From Zygaena filipendulae (Eukaryota; Arthropoda; Insecta; Lepidoptera; Zygaenidae): a stretch of 64,000 bases of DNA. This document shows, one piece after another, positions 20,901 to 35,900 of this stretch. Below the pieces are notes generated by a model that saw nothing but the letters and a program-made list of their open reading frames with translations, was not told the DNA's origin and made no database searches. Each line of letters begins with the position of its first letter. The stretch's first letter is position 1. The position numbers were made by a program, and so were the translations under genes. The stretch is from the NCBI GenBank assembly GCA_907165275.2, contig OU015649.1, positions 3,440,001-3,504,000 on the forward strand, read 5' to 3'.

Positions 20901-23900
20901 TAGAACAAAATTAACGAAACTTTGTGTCTTAACATATTGAAAAATGTTGATTTCCCAGCTGGATTTCCACGTCTGTAATGTTCGTACTGGTGTAGGGAAT
21001 ATCACAGTTTCGGTTATGTCGGAAATTTTCTGACACCCTGTATTTAAAAAAAAAAATTAAGTAGGTACATACTAGCTGTTCCCTGCGGTTGCACACGCAT
21101 TAATTTCGGAGTTCCGCAGGAAGTCTGAGATAAAAATACCCTAACAAAATGTATGCAAAATTTTCATGATCATTGGTTGAGCCGATAGGGTGTCAAAGCG
21201 TAACAAACAAATAAACTCACTTTCGTATTTGTACACATAGTAGCTATAAGTTCTGCTTAGTTTGGGACCATCAGGTGGCGGCGTTGTGATAAATGATAAT
21301 TTCCAAGCAATATTATTAGTATTATTATTCGTATTTCGTGGACAAGGTTGCGTCCTCGGATGGTATTATGAAAGGAATGTCAATTTCGAAATATTTCGCT
21401 GGACGTTCAGCAGGTGATGGGAAAAAGTGGAAGCGGACAGGGCGAAGGGGGGGAGGTGCATGGGAACAGGTCTGCCCCACACGGATGCCGGGAACGCTTC
21501 AGTTTTTCTGGCTGTCGATAGAACGACGCTGTCGCGACACTTATTCGTCATTATAAATCCGTGGCGGCGCGCTCAGAGCGGGGCATTCCTCGCGCACCAA
21601 GCGATTATGCGCTGTAATTATCACAAAACGAAGCACCCTCTCGCAAATATGTCGCAACGACGGTGGACATGACGTTCTCATCACCGAACGCTGGTCGATT
21701 TTTTACAACGTCTCCGCCATCAAAACAATCGTTTTGAACCAATCCCGAGAGCCCTCACCGGTTATATTCGGGAGTCTCATGCCAGCGAGTGCTTTTTGTA
21801 CCTACGGCCACGAGCGCCCGGGGAATGTCAGTATACTTGTCCACTGAATAATTCAATGGAATTGTCGATCGATCAATAAAACGAGGAATTAAATTGATTC
21901 ACACTTAAAGGTTGTATGGCTTCCATAACACGTCGATCGTGTCGTGTTTTTGCAACATCAAAATACTTGGAAGTCGTTCCGGCATTCGAGTTCAGTCAAT
22001 CACGAGAACACGTGCGACCGACTCCCCATCGGACGTCTCATGAAAACGCCACATGAATTTTTCACCGATTGGATAATTGGCAAGAAACGTTTCTAAAAAA
22101 ACTTACCTGAATCAATAAATAGTACGTGCTCGTTCAACCTGTTCTCATAGGAAACGTTCAGAACTCGTTTACTACTTCTCTTCAACATTAGAACCTTTTT
22201 TGCTTGTTATACTATCACGAGTGGTCATAGATCACTCATGTCTGTCAAATGTGTAAGACTAATAAGACAATTTTATAACAACATTATTATTTTTTTACAA
22301 ATCGTAATATTAAAATAAAAAAACCAGCACGTTCCATGAAATATGTAGTTCAGAAAACTACTTATTTTTTTCATTGTAATGTTTAATATGTAGGCTGCAG
22401 TGCACGATAATTGGCAGACATGGATCCGGTGATGTTATTCCACTACATAACATTTTCAGTTGTCATTTATATGACTTCTTCGTCGTTTTTTGATGAGGAA
22501 GTTGAAGAGAACGTTGGATTTAAGAAGCTGAGACGACCAAAAAACCTCTGAACAAAGGAACTTGAAAGTGACGTCACGCGATGCTGCGATGCATGCGACC
22601 GGAAAAAAGCTGCCAAGCACGTCCTACTAATAATACATATTACCAAAAATTCCGATTTACATAGCACACCTTTAATAAGGGCTCGATCGAAGCATTAATC
22701 AATTGCAATAGCAGTATAAATTATATCCATAAGAAATGCCTCCAGCTACGTCAAATTGTGGAGATAAGGCGACCAACGTCGGTGAGATCATCTGCGCACA
22801 GCACAACCCATATGTGAAATTGTTGAGGATTTTGCAATTTTAATTTTATTTATAACGATGTGGCATAACTCTAAAACTGAAGCGGAAGCGTTTACAATAA
22901 ATATTATAACTTCAGAAGAAAAACATTCTCTATTTTTATAAACACTTTATAAATTTGTCATCGGTTAATGCACTTTTGAACAGTATTTAATGAATAGATA
23001 CTGTATGCTGATGTGGTATTAAAAATTGCAGGAACTGTCCGAGCAACATAATTGCCTTAAATTAGTTTGGCAGTTATCGTGAGGTCAGAGTTGATTGAGA
23101 TTGCCCAATTTTTTTTGGCTCTTGTTTCTAAAAGCACCTGTGGCTGAATCGAATCTCTATGAAATATTCAAATCAAATATTCCCATCCTCATTTAGGCAA
23201 ATGAGTATAATGCACATTCATATTTAGAATATTTAATATTTGATTGAATTATTGCACGAATTTTAATCAACATAATTATGTACTCGAATTGCATTTAGAT
23301 TTTTTTTGTTGATCATTCGTTTCTTCAAATTGAGTATTTTAAATGTTTTTTTTTTAACTGACACCAGTTTGATTGCTTTGTTCTTCTTTATCTTAATCAC
23401 ATCAGCGATCAGCTGTTCCGTATCTGCACCAATGGAACCAACAATTGTCATTCTCTTCTCTCATGACTTGTGGCTTTGAATAAATCGTACTGGGACGGCA
23501 GCCGCTAGAAACTGATAAACTGAACGGCTGAAACTCGCTCTTCGATATAGATCGCGTCCGCTCGTTTGAGCGGACTTTAAATTAACCGTTGGCGCACTCC
23601 CGTTCAGGAATTTTAGATTTGAGATGGACGCGCGAGGCGACAACATCGCGACACTTGTCGCCAGAGCCTCGCCGTATTAATACAGATCGGGGAGATTATT
23701 ATGTATCGGTATAAATACATATAAATAGCCGACGCTCTGGTATTGCCATTAAATATTGAATTATAAATGAACGCAGATAAGCAATAACATGTTAACCCAC
23801 AAAATTAAGTTACCTATTCAGAACGATTTATTGAGAGTTAGGGAACCTTTTTTAATTATGTGTTTACCTTATTACATTGTTCAAGTATGTAACTAAATGT

Positions 23901-26900
23901 TGAACATAAAAAATGTTTACAGAAAATGGCGCTATAATTTTAAAACACTATTTACTCAAAATTTCTCCAGTGTGGGTTAACACATTATTGCTTATCTATG
24001 TCCAAATATGCCATCACGAATGTGTAGAAATGTAGAAAGAAAAGTGTGTATGGAATACGTAATTTTTCGTCATATTTCGTAGCATGAGTTATTTATTTTA
24101 AGATAGGAAACTTCATGTTCCGATCCAAAAAAAAAAACATAATATTACAATATTATGAATTTTATTATTATAACCTACTTACGTTTAGGTAGGTTTAGGC
24201 TAAAATCGTGAGGTCTCTATCCACATTATACTATTGCACAACATATTTCGATTTAATCTTCCACTTGATGGTGCAATTTAAGCTCGAGCTCCGCAGAACT
24301 GAATTCCAACACGTAACAACTTCATCCCCATTTCTTACAGGCTCGAGTGAAACATGCGATGTGATGTTTCCTCGCGGTGCTGCCAAGTATCGTGTGTCGG
24401 GCGAACTCGGGTGTCATAAACATGTATGTCACACGCGCTACCTACGTGCGCGAGCTGCACGCCGCTCGTAAAACGTTCATAACCTTTCTTTATTACAATT
24501 TGCATACTAAACAAACTAGAAAAGAGGCGATTAGCTTACGCGGAAATTGATTGCACACCTTCTTTCACTTTTGTAATAGGCACTAGGTTTTAATGTACCT
24601 ACATACCTATTAACAATTTACGCGCACGCAAATTGCGGGTTTAGGCCAACGTATTTATTGCTTGCCTAGAGTAGCGATTATAAAAGAGGTAAGATGACCA
24701 CTCGGAGCTTGGATCGCATTATTATCTAAGTGGATAATACATTGAGTTGTCAGCGCGCGACCTCATCGGAATGTTTCTTCAACGAATCCTTACTATTATA
24801 TTAATGCGAATGTGAGTTTGTTGGTTGGTTACACTTTCACGCCTTAATAATAATAATAGTAGGTAGATTTATTTCACACCTGAGTCCGTAAAATAGTACT
24901 AGTATCTAACAATCGTCATTGCTAGGGTTAGTAACAAAGCTTTAACTTATCATGAAATTTTGCATACACGTTATCATGGGTATAGAGGACGTAGGATAAT
25001 TAGGGTGCTTTTTATTCCCAAATTCCTACGGAAACTCCGAACTTGTGACGATTGGAACCGCGGGAAATAGCTAGTGCATATATATATATATATATACATA
25101 CCTATATTTTTTTACGAACTGCCCGTCGCAGTTTCACCCGTGTTAATTTTGGAGTTCCTGCGGGAGGCCCAAGAAAAAAGTATCCGATGTCCTTCTTTGT
25201 ACCTCTGACGTGTATGCAAAATACCACGAGAATCGGTCGGGTAACTAAGCCGTGAAAAAATAACAAACAAACAAATATATAAACTCACATTCACCTGATT
25301 AATTCATATATTTATGTAGCGCAATAAATACGGACTGGATAGGAGGGGGTGGATGGAGCAGGTCGTAACGTAGCCGCGGCTGTCGGGGTGACGGCGAGGC
25401 GGACGTCGCTTTGCGCGCAATTGCATCAGTGTCAGCGTGTCAGCGCGGGGCCATTGTGGGCCCACTGGCCGATATATGAGCGTCGCGCACCTGATTTATC
25501 GACGTCCATGCGCGCGCGCACCCGCCGCGGCCGCGGGACGCGCTGTCACCGCCCGAACGGAGCGCATTCTCACGCTACCGAACACACGCGAACCCGCGGA
25601 GTACCCGCATTCAAAAACGGTACGATCGTTTCTCATTCCGTTCGCTCCGCGCAGATATTTCACGTCGGGTAATACGATACGACACTGTCCGGCCCTTTCT
25701 GCGGTTTTCGCGTTCCTTTTTACCATTTTGTGCCCCGCTATTGTTCACTTGTCAATTTCTTTGGCTAATGCGAGCAAACGTCTCATTATGCGGTGCGGTG
25801 AGTCCGCGACGCGCATTGCGTGTTGTGACAGCAACCACCCACCGGAAGGCCGAGCGTCATTCAGCCGGGCACAAAACGCGAATGCTCCATTCAGAGTGGT
25901 ACATACTTGGCTAATTTGAATGGATTGCACTCGTTTGATGGGGAATAATTGGCTCTGTTAATGTAGACGACATTCGAACGCGGACAATCGAATCACTCCG
26001 GTGAAGCGCACACTTGGGGCTTTGTTCTTCTGGTTAACGCCTAATTAGGGTGCGCGCATTCCGCGGCACAGCCGGATGCGCATGCGCAGGTTGACGTGCA
26101 ACAGTAGGAGATATTACTATTGGACGTCACTATTGTGTCAGATATGCGGTGACACGCGTGGAGCCGTACGAGTGCCGCAATAAGTTCCTTTGCAAACTGC
26201 AATCATTCGAGTCGTTAATTTGTCGTAAATCGCATTCAACTGTTGGGAAACGTGAATAAAACTACTCATAAATACTTATGGATACTAATATTATGATGCC
26301 TTATTTGTTTCAATGAAGTTTATGGAGAAAAAGAATGCTATACTACTAAAAATTTTAATTAAGATTCTTTAAAGTGTATGAATACTTTCGATATTGTCTA
26401 TAAATTCTAATATTAAACGGAGTAAAAAGTTTATTTTTATAGAAGACTAGCTGTCCCCCGCGATTTCATCCGCGGTAATTTCAGAGTTCCCGCGGGAATT
26501 CCGAGATAAAAACTATCCTATCTTTTAAGTTGGACCATATTATAAATGATTACAAAATTTTATTAAAATCCGTTCAGTAGTTTAGGAGTCCATTGCGGAC
26601 AAACAACGTGACACGTGATTTATATATATTAAGATTTAAGATATATATTATATAGCTGTCCCCCGCGATTTCATCCACGGTAATTTCGGAGTTCCCGCGG
26701 GAATTCCGAGATCAGTAGTTTAGGAGTCCATTGCGGACAAACAACGTGACACGTGATTTATATATATTAAGATATATATTATATATTAAGATTGTAACTT
26801 GCAATGATGTGCATACCGCTAATTGGCATGCATGTATGTCTAATACTTAAACAATGTAACTTTTATAACCTAATACTAAATATATGCTGTGCTGTTGATA

Positions 26901-29900
26901 ATATTATCTAAAAGATAAGATTATCTCTGATTGAAGTGATTTTAAAAATTATTTTACTGATAGAAAGCTACAGTATTCCTAATTAACATAGGACACTTTT
27001 ATACTAGAACAAAAGAGTTAACACACGCGAGCGGTCTTTATACTATTTAAAAGTCACCTGCATTAAACAGTCAACAAATTGTCGGGCGAATGTCTTCGAG
27101 AAAGAAAAAGTAGAATAGCCCCACTTATAGAGCGAGACAAACATAACTCTCTGCCGGTGTGTGTGCGTGTGTGTGTGTGTCTGTGTGTGTATGGGTGTGT
27201 GTAAATGTGAAGATACACGGGTAATCGGGCTTTCCACTTAACGTGATGGTTGCGAGATGTCGCCTCTACCAACAATTTTGTGCTTGAGACGTTGATTAGG
27301 CCACTCTCCACATGGGTGATGTTTGCATTTCAAATGACCCGCGAAGCCTATTGTTTATTCTGCCATGATCCAATGAGCTGACATTCTCTATAGTGTTCCG
27401 AGCACTTATAAATAATGTAACTGGAATTTTATTTGGTATGGATATAATATGGATAGTTTGTGACGGTTTCACCCGCGTGAGTTTCGTAATTCCCGCAGAA
27501 ACTCCTTCTTTTATACAAACCTTGTCCTGACAATAACGAACACAAAACAAAAAAGTACTATCCAATTTAATGCAGTCGTTTGGAAATTATACGATCACAT
27601 TCCTACATTTCGGCGATTCACTTTTATTTGTGTACATATTGTGCACATAAAAACATGTAGCTGTGCCCCGCGGTTTCACCCGCGTGAGTTTCGGAATTAC
27701 TGTAGGAACTACAAAGTAAAATTTTGGTCAAAAAAATTAACTTCCGGTTAGCCACCCTTATCACCTAGACCAGGTATCAAAAACAGACCTACGACCTATT
27801 CCCAGACCTACCAAATATACACAGAAAAATTCATTAAAATCGGTCAAGGCGTTTCGTTCGGAGGCGTTCGATAACAAACACTGTGACATGAGATTTTTAT
27901 GTATTAGATATACTTACCTATAAAAAAATTCCCCAGGAAATCTCAAAATTCACATGCGTGAAATAGCGGGGAGCAACGAGTGTAAATTACTTAATTAATA
28001 TCCAATACATATTTATCATTGAGAAGTATCGATATCGATAAAATAAAATAATCGAATCAATTCAACTAAGACTGGACAATCGAGCGAACAGATTGGATAA
28101 AATACGTAAAACCATCCCGGATATAACATTAACACTGTAATTATGGACGTTTATGTGTTGGGGGCGCCAAATTTATCGCTGAGTTTTTTGTTGATATGAA
28201 GCCATTCTTGAGTATTTATGTCGGGTTGTGGCTTGTGTGAGGTCTGTGGGTGCAGTAGTTGCGTTATCGCATGGTAATCTATATGAGGCCAGCGGACTCC
28301 TCGCTGGGACCTGTCGACACTTAATGGCTGGTAAGATTAGGACACCGTCGTACCCTTCAAAATTTTGGAAGGCCGTGTTTGTGGCTTTGTTTATAGCTTA
28401 ATTAGACTGTTTTGTGTAAATGGGTATCGGTTGCTGCGTCCCCGTTGGCTAGATAAGGTGTCGAGGTATTTACGATTTGATATTGTGGTGGCGGGCTTAT
28501 AAAATTTTTATTCGTTACCATGTAATTTAGTTGGGTTTTACTGTTTACACTTGCCCGTTTACGGTGACCTATTTATGTATTATGTTTGAACAATTTCGAA
28601 TTTATGTGAATGAAATTATGGACTCATCCTAAATAATATACCTACTTTTATTTCATCTCTAAAATATGTAGATATGTCAGTAGGTTTTATGTTTTATTGT
28701 AAGTTTCGATCAGTTTAGTACAGTATATTTTTATAGTGTTTAGAGAATTCGCCATACGTTATGATTTGATTAATATAGCACGTAAATTTATTCCACATAG
28801 GAATCTCAGGAAAGGTTTGGATTCTTCTTAACCAATATGGCTAGTAAATTAGAGATTTTTTTGTAGGTACGCTTAGTTTTATTTTATTGGTATTAGCTAG
28901 CTGTTCGCCGCAGTTTCACAGGCGTTAGTTTCGGAGATCCCTCGGGTATTGCGAGATAAAAGTACTTACTACTCTATATTTTTTTCCGTACCTAACCTTG
29001 ACAACGTGAAGGTAGTAGGTATGCAAAATTTAACGTAGTTTCTTCCACGTTAATTTCGGAGTTCCCGTGGGAATCCCGGGATAAAAAGTAGCTTAAGGTG
29101 TGTCCTTCTCTGAAACCCTGACAACGTGTATGCAAAATTTTGTGGTGATCGATTGAGCCGTTTAGCCGTGAAAGCGTAACAAATAAACATGCAAACTCAC
29201 TTTCGCATTTATAATATTATAGTAAGGATGAAATTTATTTATAAATAAACAAACAAATTTTTATACATAAATAAGTGCATGCTTAATTTAAATGATAACT
29301 ACTTATGTATGTCTAGTCTAAGTAAGCGACGTACATATTTTATGGTGGATAATAAGATAAATAATTATAACATTAAGTAACGTACTTAGTGTGACTAAAT
29401 TATACAGAGGTACGTGTACGCTGGCCCCAATAAATGTATTTTATGATAAAGAAATTTAAATAAGAATGAAATGGAATCCTTTTTTCATTGATAAAGATTT
29501 GACACCGAAAAAACAACGAGCCGAGGAATGCACCGTCTTACTAATGAAAGGGACCAATTAACGGTGATTATTTTTTCTCATGGATATAGGCACTGAAGTA
29601 CAGGATGTTTTATTTATTTAATAATTAATTTATTATCATATAAATCGTTGTTGTAACACCATTAAGCTACAATTTATATTCCACATGATTATATTTACCA
29701 ATACCTATTAAGTTTTATGTGAAATCGGACGGTTAAAATTAATATTTTATTATGTACCTACCTAGTTAATTTCCGTATGAATACCTAATATTAAAATGTA
29801 GGTGTATGTTACAACATGCAATCGAAAAATACGGATCGTTGCCATAATTTTAAGATGATTGCAAAAAAAAAATCATAACCCAACCTAACAGGTTCTTTAC

Positions 29901-32900
29901 GTAGGATAGGTAGGTATTATGGGTGATCGCAGAGATTTGATTTTTTCCTACGGTATCCCACTAATACTAGGTATATTGTAAATTCAAATTCGCATGTTTG
30001 TTACACATTCCATAAATGGCTTAGCGGATTTGATCTACCTATTTTTAATCGATGCGTAGGTACCAAGTAGGTACCTACATTTAAATCTACCCTTCAACTG
30101 CAGTGGGGCGATCGGGAATTTACCAAAATTTTATAATAATTATAAGTCAAAATCAAATATTTTTTTCCTAAATTGACTCATATTTTATTTTGTTTTATTT
30201 ATTTATTTTATTTATTGTTTTGTAGTCAGGCAACATGGGCCCATAGATAAATACCTTACAAACTAACATACATATATAGCCATAAATATGGCTTTTTTTG
30301 CCATCATAAAAATTACAATTACTATGACCATAAAATATCCGCTCTCCACGGCATCCTAGCCTAGTGCTGGAGAGAAAAAACTGTGCAACAAACTCAATTT
30401 AAAGTTATATTATACGAGAACAATCGTTGTCGAAAGTTGTTTAGAGCATCCTGTAGTGTCTGTATTTTTTCTTGTCACCAAGTGATAAAAATCCCGAGCT
30501 AATTCAGTTCGGTAGGCAGTTGCGCCCGCGTCGCGCGGCCGCTGCCCATCGGTGGTCGCTTCAATTTATAGGCTTTTAACCTAATTTGTTGACTTCCACC
30601 CCCCGCACCCCGACGCGCCCCGCCGCCCACGCGCCTGCCACTTTTTGGTGGCTTTTTGTTATTTAATTACGACCGCCTTCACTGATCCTCTTAGTTAATT
30701 ATGGTCACTCATAACATTAGGAACATTTACAATTCGTTGACATCAAATCTCGATCTCGGTTCCGAGTGCAAAAACAAATAAAAGCGAAATAATAATAATA
30801 ATAAGATGGTATCGCATCGAGTAATAAAGTAGTTACTTAATGATTCTAACATCGACAATATCGACATTATACATGTCGTTAAATTAAAACAAAGAGCTCA
30901 AGTAATATATTGAAATGTGCGCATTTAAAATGCAATATAAAGTTTCGGTAGGTAGAGGTTTTTATATAAAAAAAGTGACCACATTCGCAGATAATTTATT
31001 TTAGGTCTTTTAATTGTCCCGAGAGGATAAATTTTTTGAATATTTTGTTTGTGTGAACGAATTTTCGACAAATACTTCTTAATTTATACTAATGAATCCC
31101 AAACGAAACAAGTTACTACATTAAGGTATAGGTAGTGAATAGTGCTGGGACATTGACTTGATTTATGAGGCGATACTATACATAATTGTGATCGTTATAA
31201 TTACATCAAGATTTTTTTCTTACAATACAGGGTGTTAAACTTTATTTCAGAACGCTCATTTACTTAGTTAATTTATTATTTATTTATGACCTATACTATA
31301 GTAACTTATTAGGCAAGATTTTCTTATTCGTTTGGAGGAATAGCATTAGTACCTTTTTAATCCATAACATTAAGATATGATGTATGTAGATATAGACAAA
31401 TACCAGAATTGACGATTACAAAACTTATCTAATTCAACATTAATCACAATCAGTAAGTATCTGTAAAAAGTTCAGCAAGATAGATCGGTCGATCTATTAC
31501 AAATCTATTACAAACGTTTAGAAATCTGTGGAGAATGGATATCGAATATCGATATCGTCGCCTGTGATGTGAATGTGCGATTCGCTTCACTAAATGTTCG
31601 CGTTTAGATAAATGAGAGGTCGCTTAAAAATCGTCTCTGTTGGCCTAATCGAATTAGGCCCCGATATCCATCCAGGCGATTTAACACGTTTTGCATTCTT
31701 TTATCCATCGGCCAATAAACGCCGCAGGTAGCGGACCGGGGGCCCTGTACAGGACCTTATTCACTATGACCAACAACATTCCTTGTCCATAACGCGCGTC
31801 CCAAAAACACAATGTCGAGCACTCCAGGTGCCAAATATTAGAAACTAGCTGTTCTTCGTGTTTTCAAACGCAGTAATTTCGGAGATCGAGTATTCAAGTG
31901 CCCCGGACTGAAGCAAAATTTCATGATCATCGGTTAAGCCGTTGAGGTGTGAAAGCAGAACAAACAGACAGACAGACAAACAGACAGACTTACTTTCGCA
32001 TTTATAATATTAGTAAGGATTAATATTCTGTATGCTATACTGTAAATGTCATTTTATGAAGTGAAATTTCTGTGAGTACGATGGAAAGACCATTTTTGTA
32101 GCGGATATCTTACCGCCACATGCTATATGGTCATAGTGAATAAGGGCCATGCTGTATCTTAAATGTTGATGAACTCATCGCGGTCATCACTATAAATCTA
32201 TTGATTGTGTGTTCGTTGGGATCGTTCGTAAATAGAATTCACCATTCAATAAACATTTTTAATTTTCATTTTATTATAAGGTATTCTCGTAAAAGGTTCT
32301 GTGTCGTGTTCTGTAGATATTCACAAATGATTTATATGTTTACACTTATTGTTGTGAAATTTTGACTCAATAATTTTACAAACCCAAACAAACACAAAAG
32401 GGTTTCCAATTAAAATTGAATTAGACGGTTGTCTCGCATCGAACTCGATTCAGAAATCGATTTGGTGAAATATGAACATAAATGAGTATACAATTTAAGG
32501 GGCTGCATCACGTCACGAGCGCTATGCGCAAAGAAAATATTCAAAAGAAGATTAATTAAAGAAGGAGGAAATCATCAAAAATGGCCCTTTTGGGGCTTCC
32601 TCCGAGGATATGTTGGCGACACAATATCAGTGACCAGCAGGCACAATGACCGGCCCCGAGCGGTGTCAATAATGTGCAAACTACGGGAGAGTATGTTGAC
32701 CATGGTGCCCAACTAAACACCGGTAGCAGAAATACTGTTGACCAATCTTCGGTGGGGAACTTTTCGGTCGCGAGCTTTACCGAACAAGCCCCTATTTTTC
32801 TCTCAGGGAACAACGTGAAGTATGCAAACGCTAATGCAATTTCACGCGTGTGAATTACGGAGTTTCCGCATGAATTCCCAGATAAAAAGTACCCTCTGAC

Positions 32901-35900
32901 CTTTTCAGTACCCCTGATAACATGTGTGCAATATTTCATGATGATTGGTTGAATTATTAAGACGTGAAAACGTAACAAACAAACTCACTTCCGCATTTGT
33001 AATAAAGTAGCTGTGCCCCGCGGTCACATATTTCTTCTAAAATAAAGTAGCCTAAGTTACTCCATACAACATTAGCTATCTGCCAGTGAAACGTTAGAAT
33101 CGATCCAGCCGTTCAAGAGATTAGCCGGAACAAATAGACAGACAGACAAAAATTAAAAAAAAAAGTTTTTATGTAAGTACCGATATACTTTCATATGCAT
33201 TTAATGAAAAGCTATTAATTTGAAATAGAAACAGACACTTAAATTTTATTTATATCTATGTATATACTATATATGTATATAAGATGTATAGGTAAGGATT
33301 TACAAGAATCAGTTCATAATTTTACTCTTAACTTTTAAAATATTTCTGTACTACGTAAATAAAGATGGCGAAAGATTGAAGTGAATGAAAAAAAAAAATT
33401 GTTATCTGTAATTTCCAGTCAACAGTGAATTTATTTTACAGATAGCGAACACTGATTGGTGAATGTTTATTATTTTGCTCAAAATCTGGGAAATGTGATG
33501 TTCAAATAATCCTACTATGTTGATTTGTTTCGATAAAACAACTCTTGATATTATTTTAACTGTAAACCTATTTGGGCTAACAAGGCATTGTGCTCGGCTT
33601 TAACAACTAACCAAACGTCGGAATACCTATCAAGTTAGACTAAAACTAATACCTAATATACATATGTACCTACCTAGTGTTGTTACATCAAATTTTAAAT
33701 AATTTACTATCAGGAAACTAATTTTGCGGGAACAGTTTCGTATTTTTGCAGTTCGACTTCAGCAAAGCCATAGTGGAACCGTTACTCCATCCAATTTCTA
33801 GTTTTTGGCAGGAATCTAAGAAGCGGAGATTTTTATGTGCACATGGTAGATATGACGTTTCCAGCTGATTCCTTCGATGACCGAAGAGGTCTGAGAAAGA
33901 TCTTCTATCTGTAGGATCATAAATTGAACCTATTGCGAACTTGACCTTTTCAGAGCTGTCCAGTTTTGCGAATTGGACGATTTACGATTTACGAATTAAG
34001 TAAATATTGTAATAATGTATAAATAAAGAATTTGTAAATATTGTAATACTGTAAATAATCCAATTAAATAAATATTGGACAATCGGATATTATGCGAATT
34101 GTATGCGGAAGTCCATAAGAAAAAGGCCGCTAGCAATAAGGCCGCCTTTTGCTCTTTTTGTTTTTCTTAGTTTTGCTTTGCTATCTCTTTTGGGGAATTA
34201 AGGGATATTTGAATTTGAATTAAAAAAAAACGCTCATATAGGTACAAAAAAAGGAAAAAGACCTCTCACCTCTCATAAGTATCTTTCTCATACTACGTCT
34301 CTGCGTGGTGCAGTTCCAGCGTCTATTCTTGAACTGGTAGGCGCACTCGGTCGCGCCCAATGTCACTCCTCGCGATATCTCTTTAAGTAAACCCGTCTCG
34401 TTCCTGCAGATCTGCGCGAGGCGGCCGCGCGAGCGCCGATTCTTCTTGCACACCATGCGCGGGTCCAGGATCACTGCGCTGCCAGACGCCCTGCAAGAGA
34501 GAGACGAACCATCGGTCTTCGGTAGACGATCACTACTAGTATATAACGAGGTGACAGCATGGACCCTCCTTTCTTTTAATAAATTATATTTTTTTAATTC
34601 TGCTTATTCGATCATGTGTTGTATTTTTTAATTTAATTCATTTTTTTATGTGAGCAGTCTAGGCGTTTGAACACAGCTCACCTGTTATTAAGTGAGTGTG
34701 GTCGAATACTTTAAACACACCTAGCCTGGAATGGAAACTGGCTTTCAAGTGAAACTGCCGGAGTGTTCACGCTGTCAGTTGCTTGGTGACAGATTTCTAA
34801 CTTGATGGTGGTAGCTAGCCAGCTAGTTGCTGGTTGGTATGCTATGTCTTCCTTGTTCCTCATGCTCATTGTTACAGATCGAACCTACGCCTTGCGGGGT
34901 TTTATCCGAACGCACCAACCACTGAGCTATCTTCGCATATTCAAATTAAATATTTTATTTTATGTTTACTTCTCTATATCTGTACCTATCACTTGATTTT
35001 TAATTTTGAATGAGCAGCACCTGCCTGAATTTTGTGATAGTTGACCTATATGTACTCATTGTATTATTTCATAAAGTGTATAAAATTACATATCACTGCT
35101 GCTTTATGTGAATTCTAAACGAAATAACGTTTGATAATTCCCTTGAACGTAGGTATGTATATCAGTAGATCAGATCTGCGGAAGAATAGCTGGAGAATTT
35201 TTAAGTGTCGTCTTAGGTATGGACCGATGACTTGGCGATGGTTGCGGGACGCCATTGGATGCGAGAAGCGTATAGGACCGGTCTTTGTGGCGATTCTTGG
35301 GCAGGCCTACGTCCACAGTGGACGTCTTTTGACTGATATGATGATGATGACTTATCTATTAAAATTTAGCGTTTTAACAAAAAAAATACTTATAGAGTTT
35401 TTGTTTAACCATGTAACACAGTAGAGGTGGTCTATCTTATGTATACCTATATCAATTTTTTCAGATACCATTATCAAATGTACCTAACTAGACAATTAAT
35501 TGTCTAGAAACAAAGTGACTTGTTAATTGTTTCGTCACAAAGTGGTATAAAAATTAAAGATCGTCCAATAAACGTTACAATAAAAGAGAAATACAGTTTC
35601 TTAAAGAAACATTTCCGAATCAATAAAACGATTACGAAACTCAACTCACTCACTACGAATAGTGTTGTGCTTCAGCCGGTAAACGATTTACGATCCGCCA
35701 CGGCCGGTGTTGAGAGACGAGCACCAGGTCGAGTCGAGTGATCGATTGTTTATTCGATAAGAGTTCATTGTCAGCATCGCGCTAGTTCGAATAAATTTAG
35801 ACGTGTCAGTAGACTATTTTCCGTGAATTGGGTCTCGATGCTTCGCGATCGCGATGTTTTGTTATGTTTCAGTTAACTGCTGTGAGTACTTGTGCATTCT

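Larger units (their letters stand above)
16906..34269 (-). other. Wnt6: Wnt6 intron 2 (17.4 kb)
   Basis: Contains no other recognisable gene. It holds many interspersed repeats and MITEs (listed separately), several GC-rich non-repetitive islands (about 21330-21840, 23440-23700, 25330-26250, 28140-28560, 30480-30720, 31540-31720) and AT-rich filler. Long first introns of Wnt genes often host enhancers, so the islands are candidates. Confidence 0.7.

Noticed and set aside
25349..25930. Overlapping open frames of 60-160 codons on both strands
   Set aside because: GC-rich sequence lacks stop codons by composition; translations are Arg/Ala/Pro-rich without domains, and no frame is favoured.
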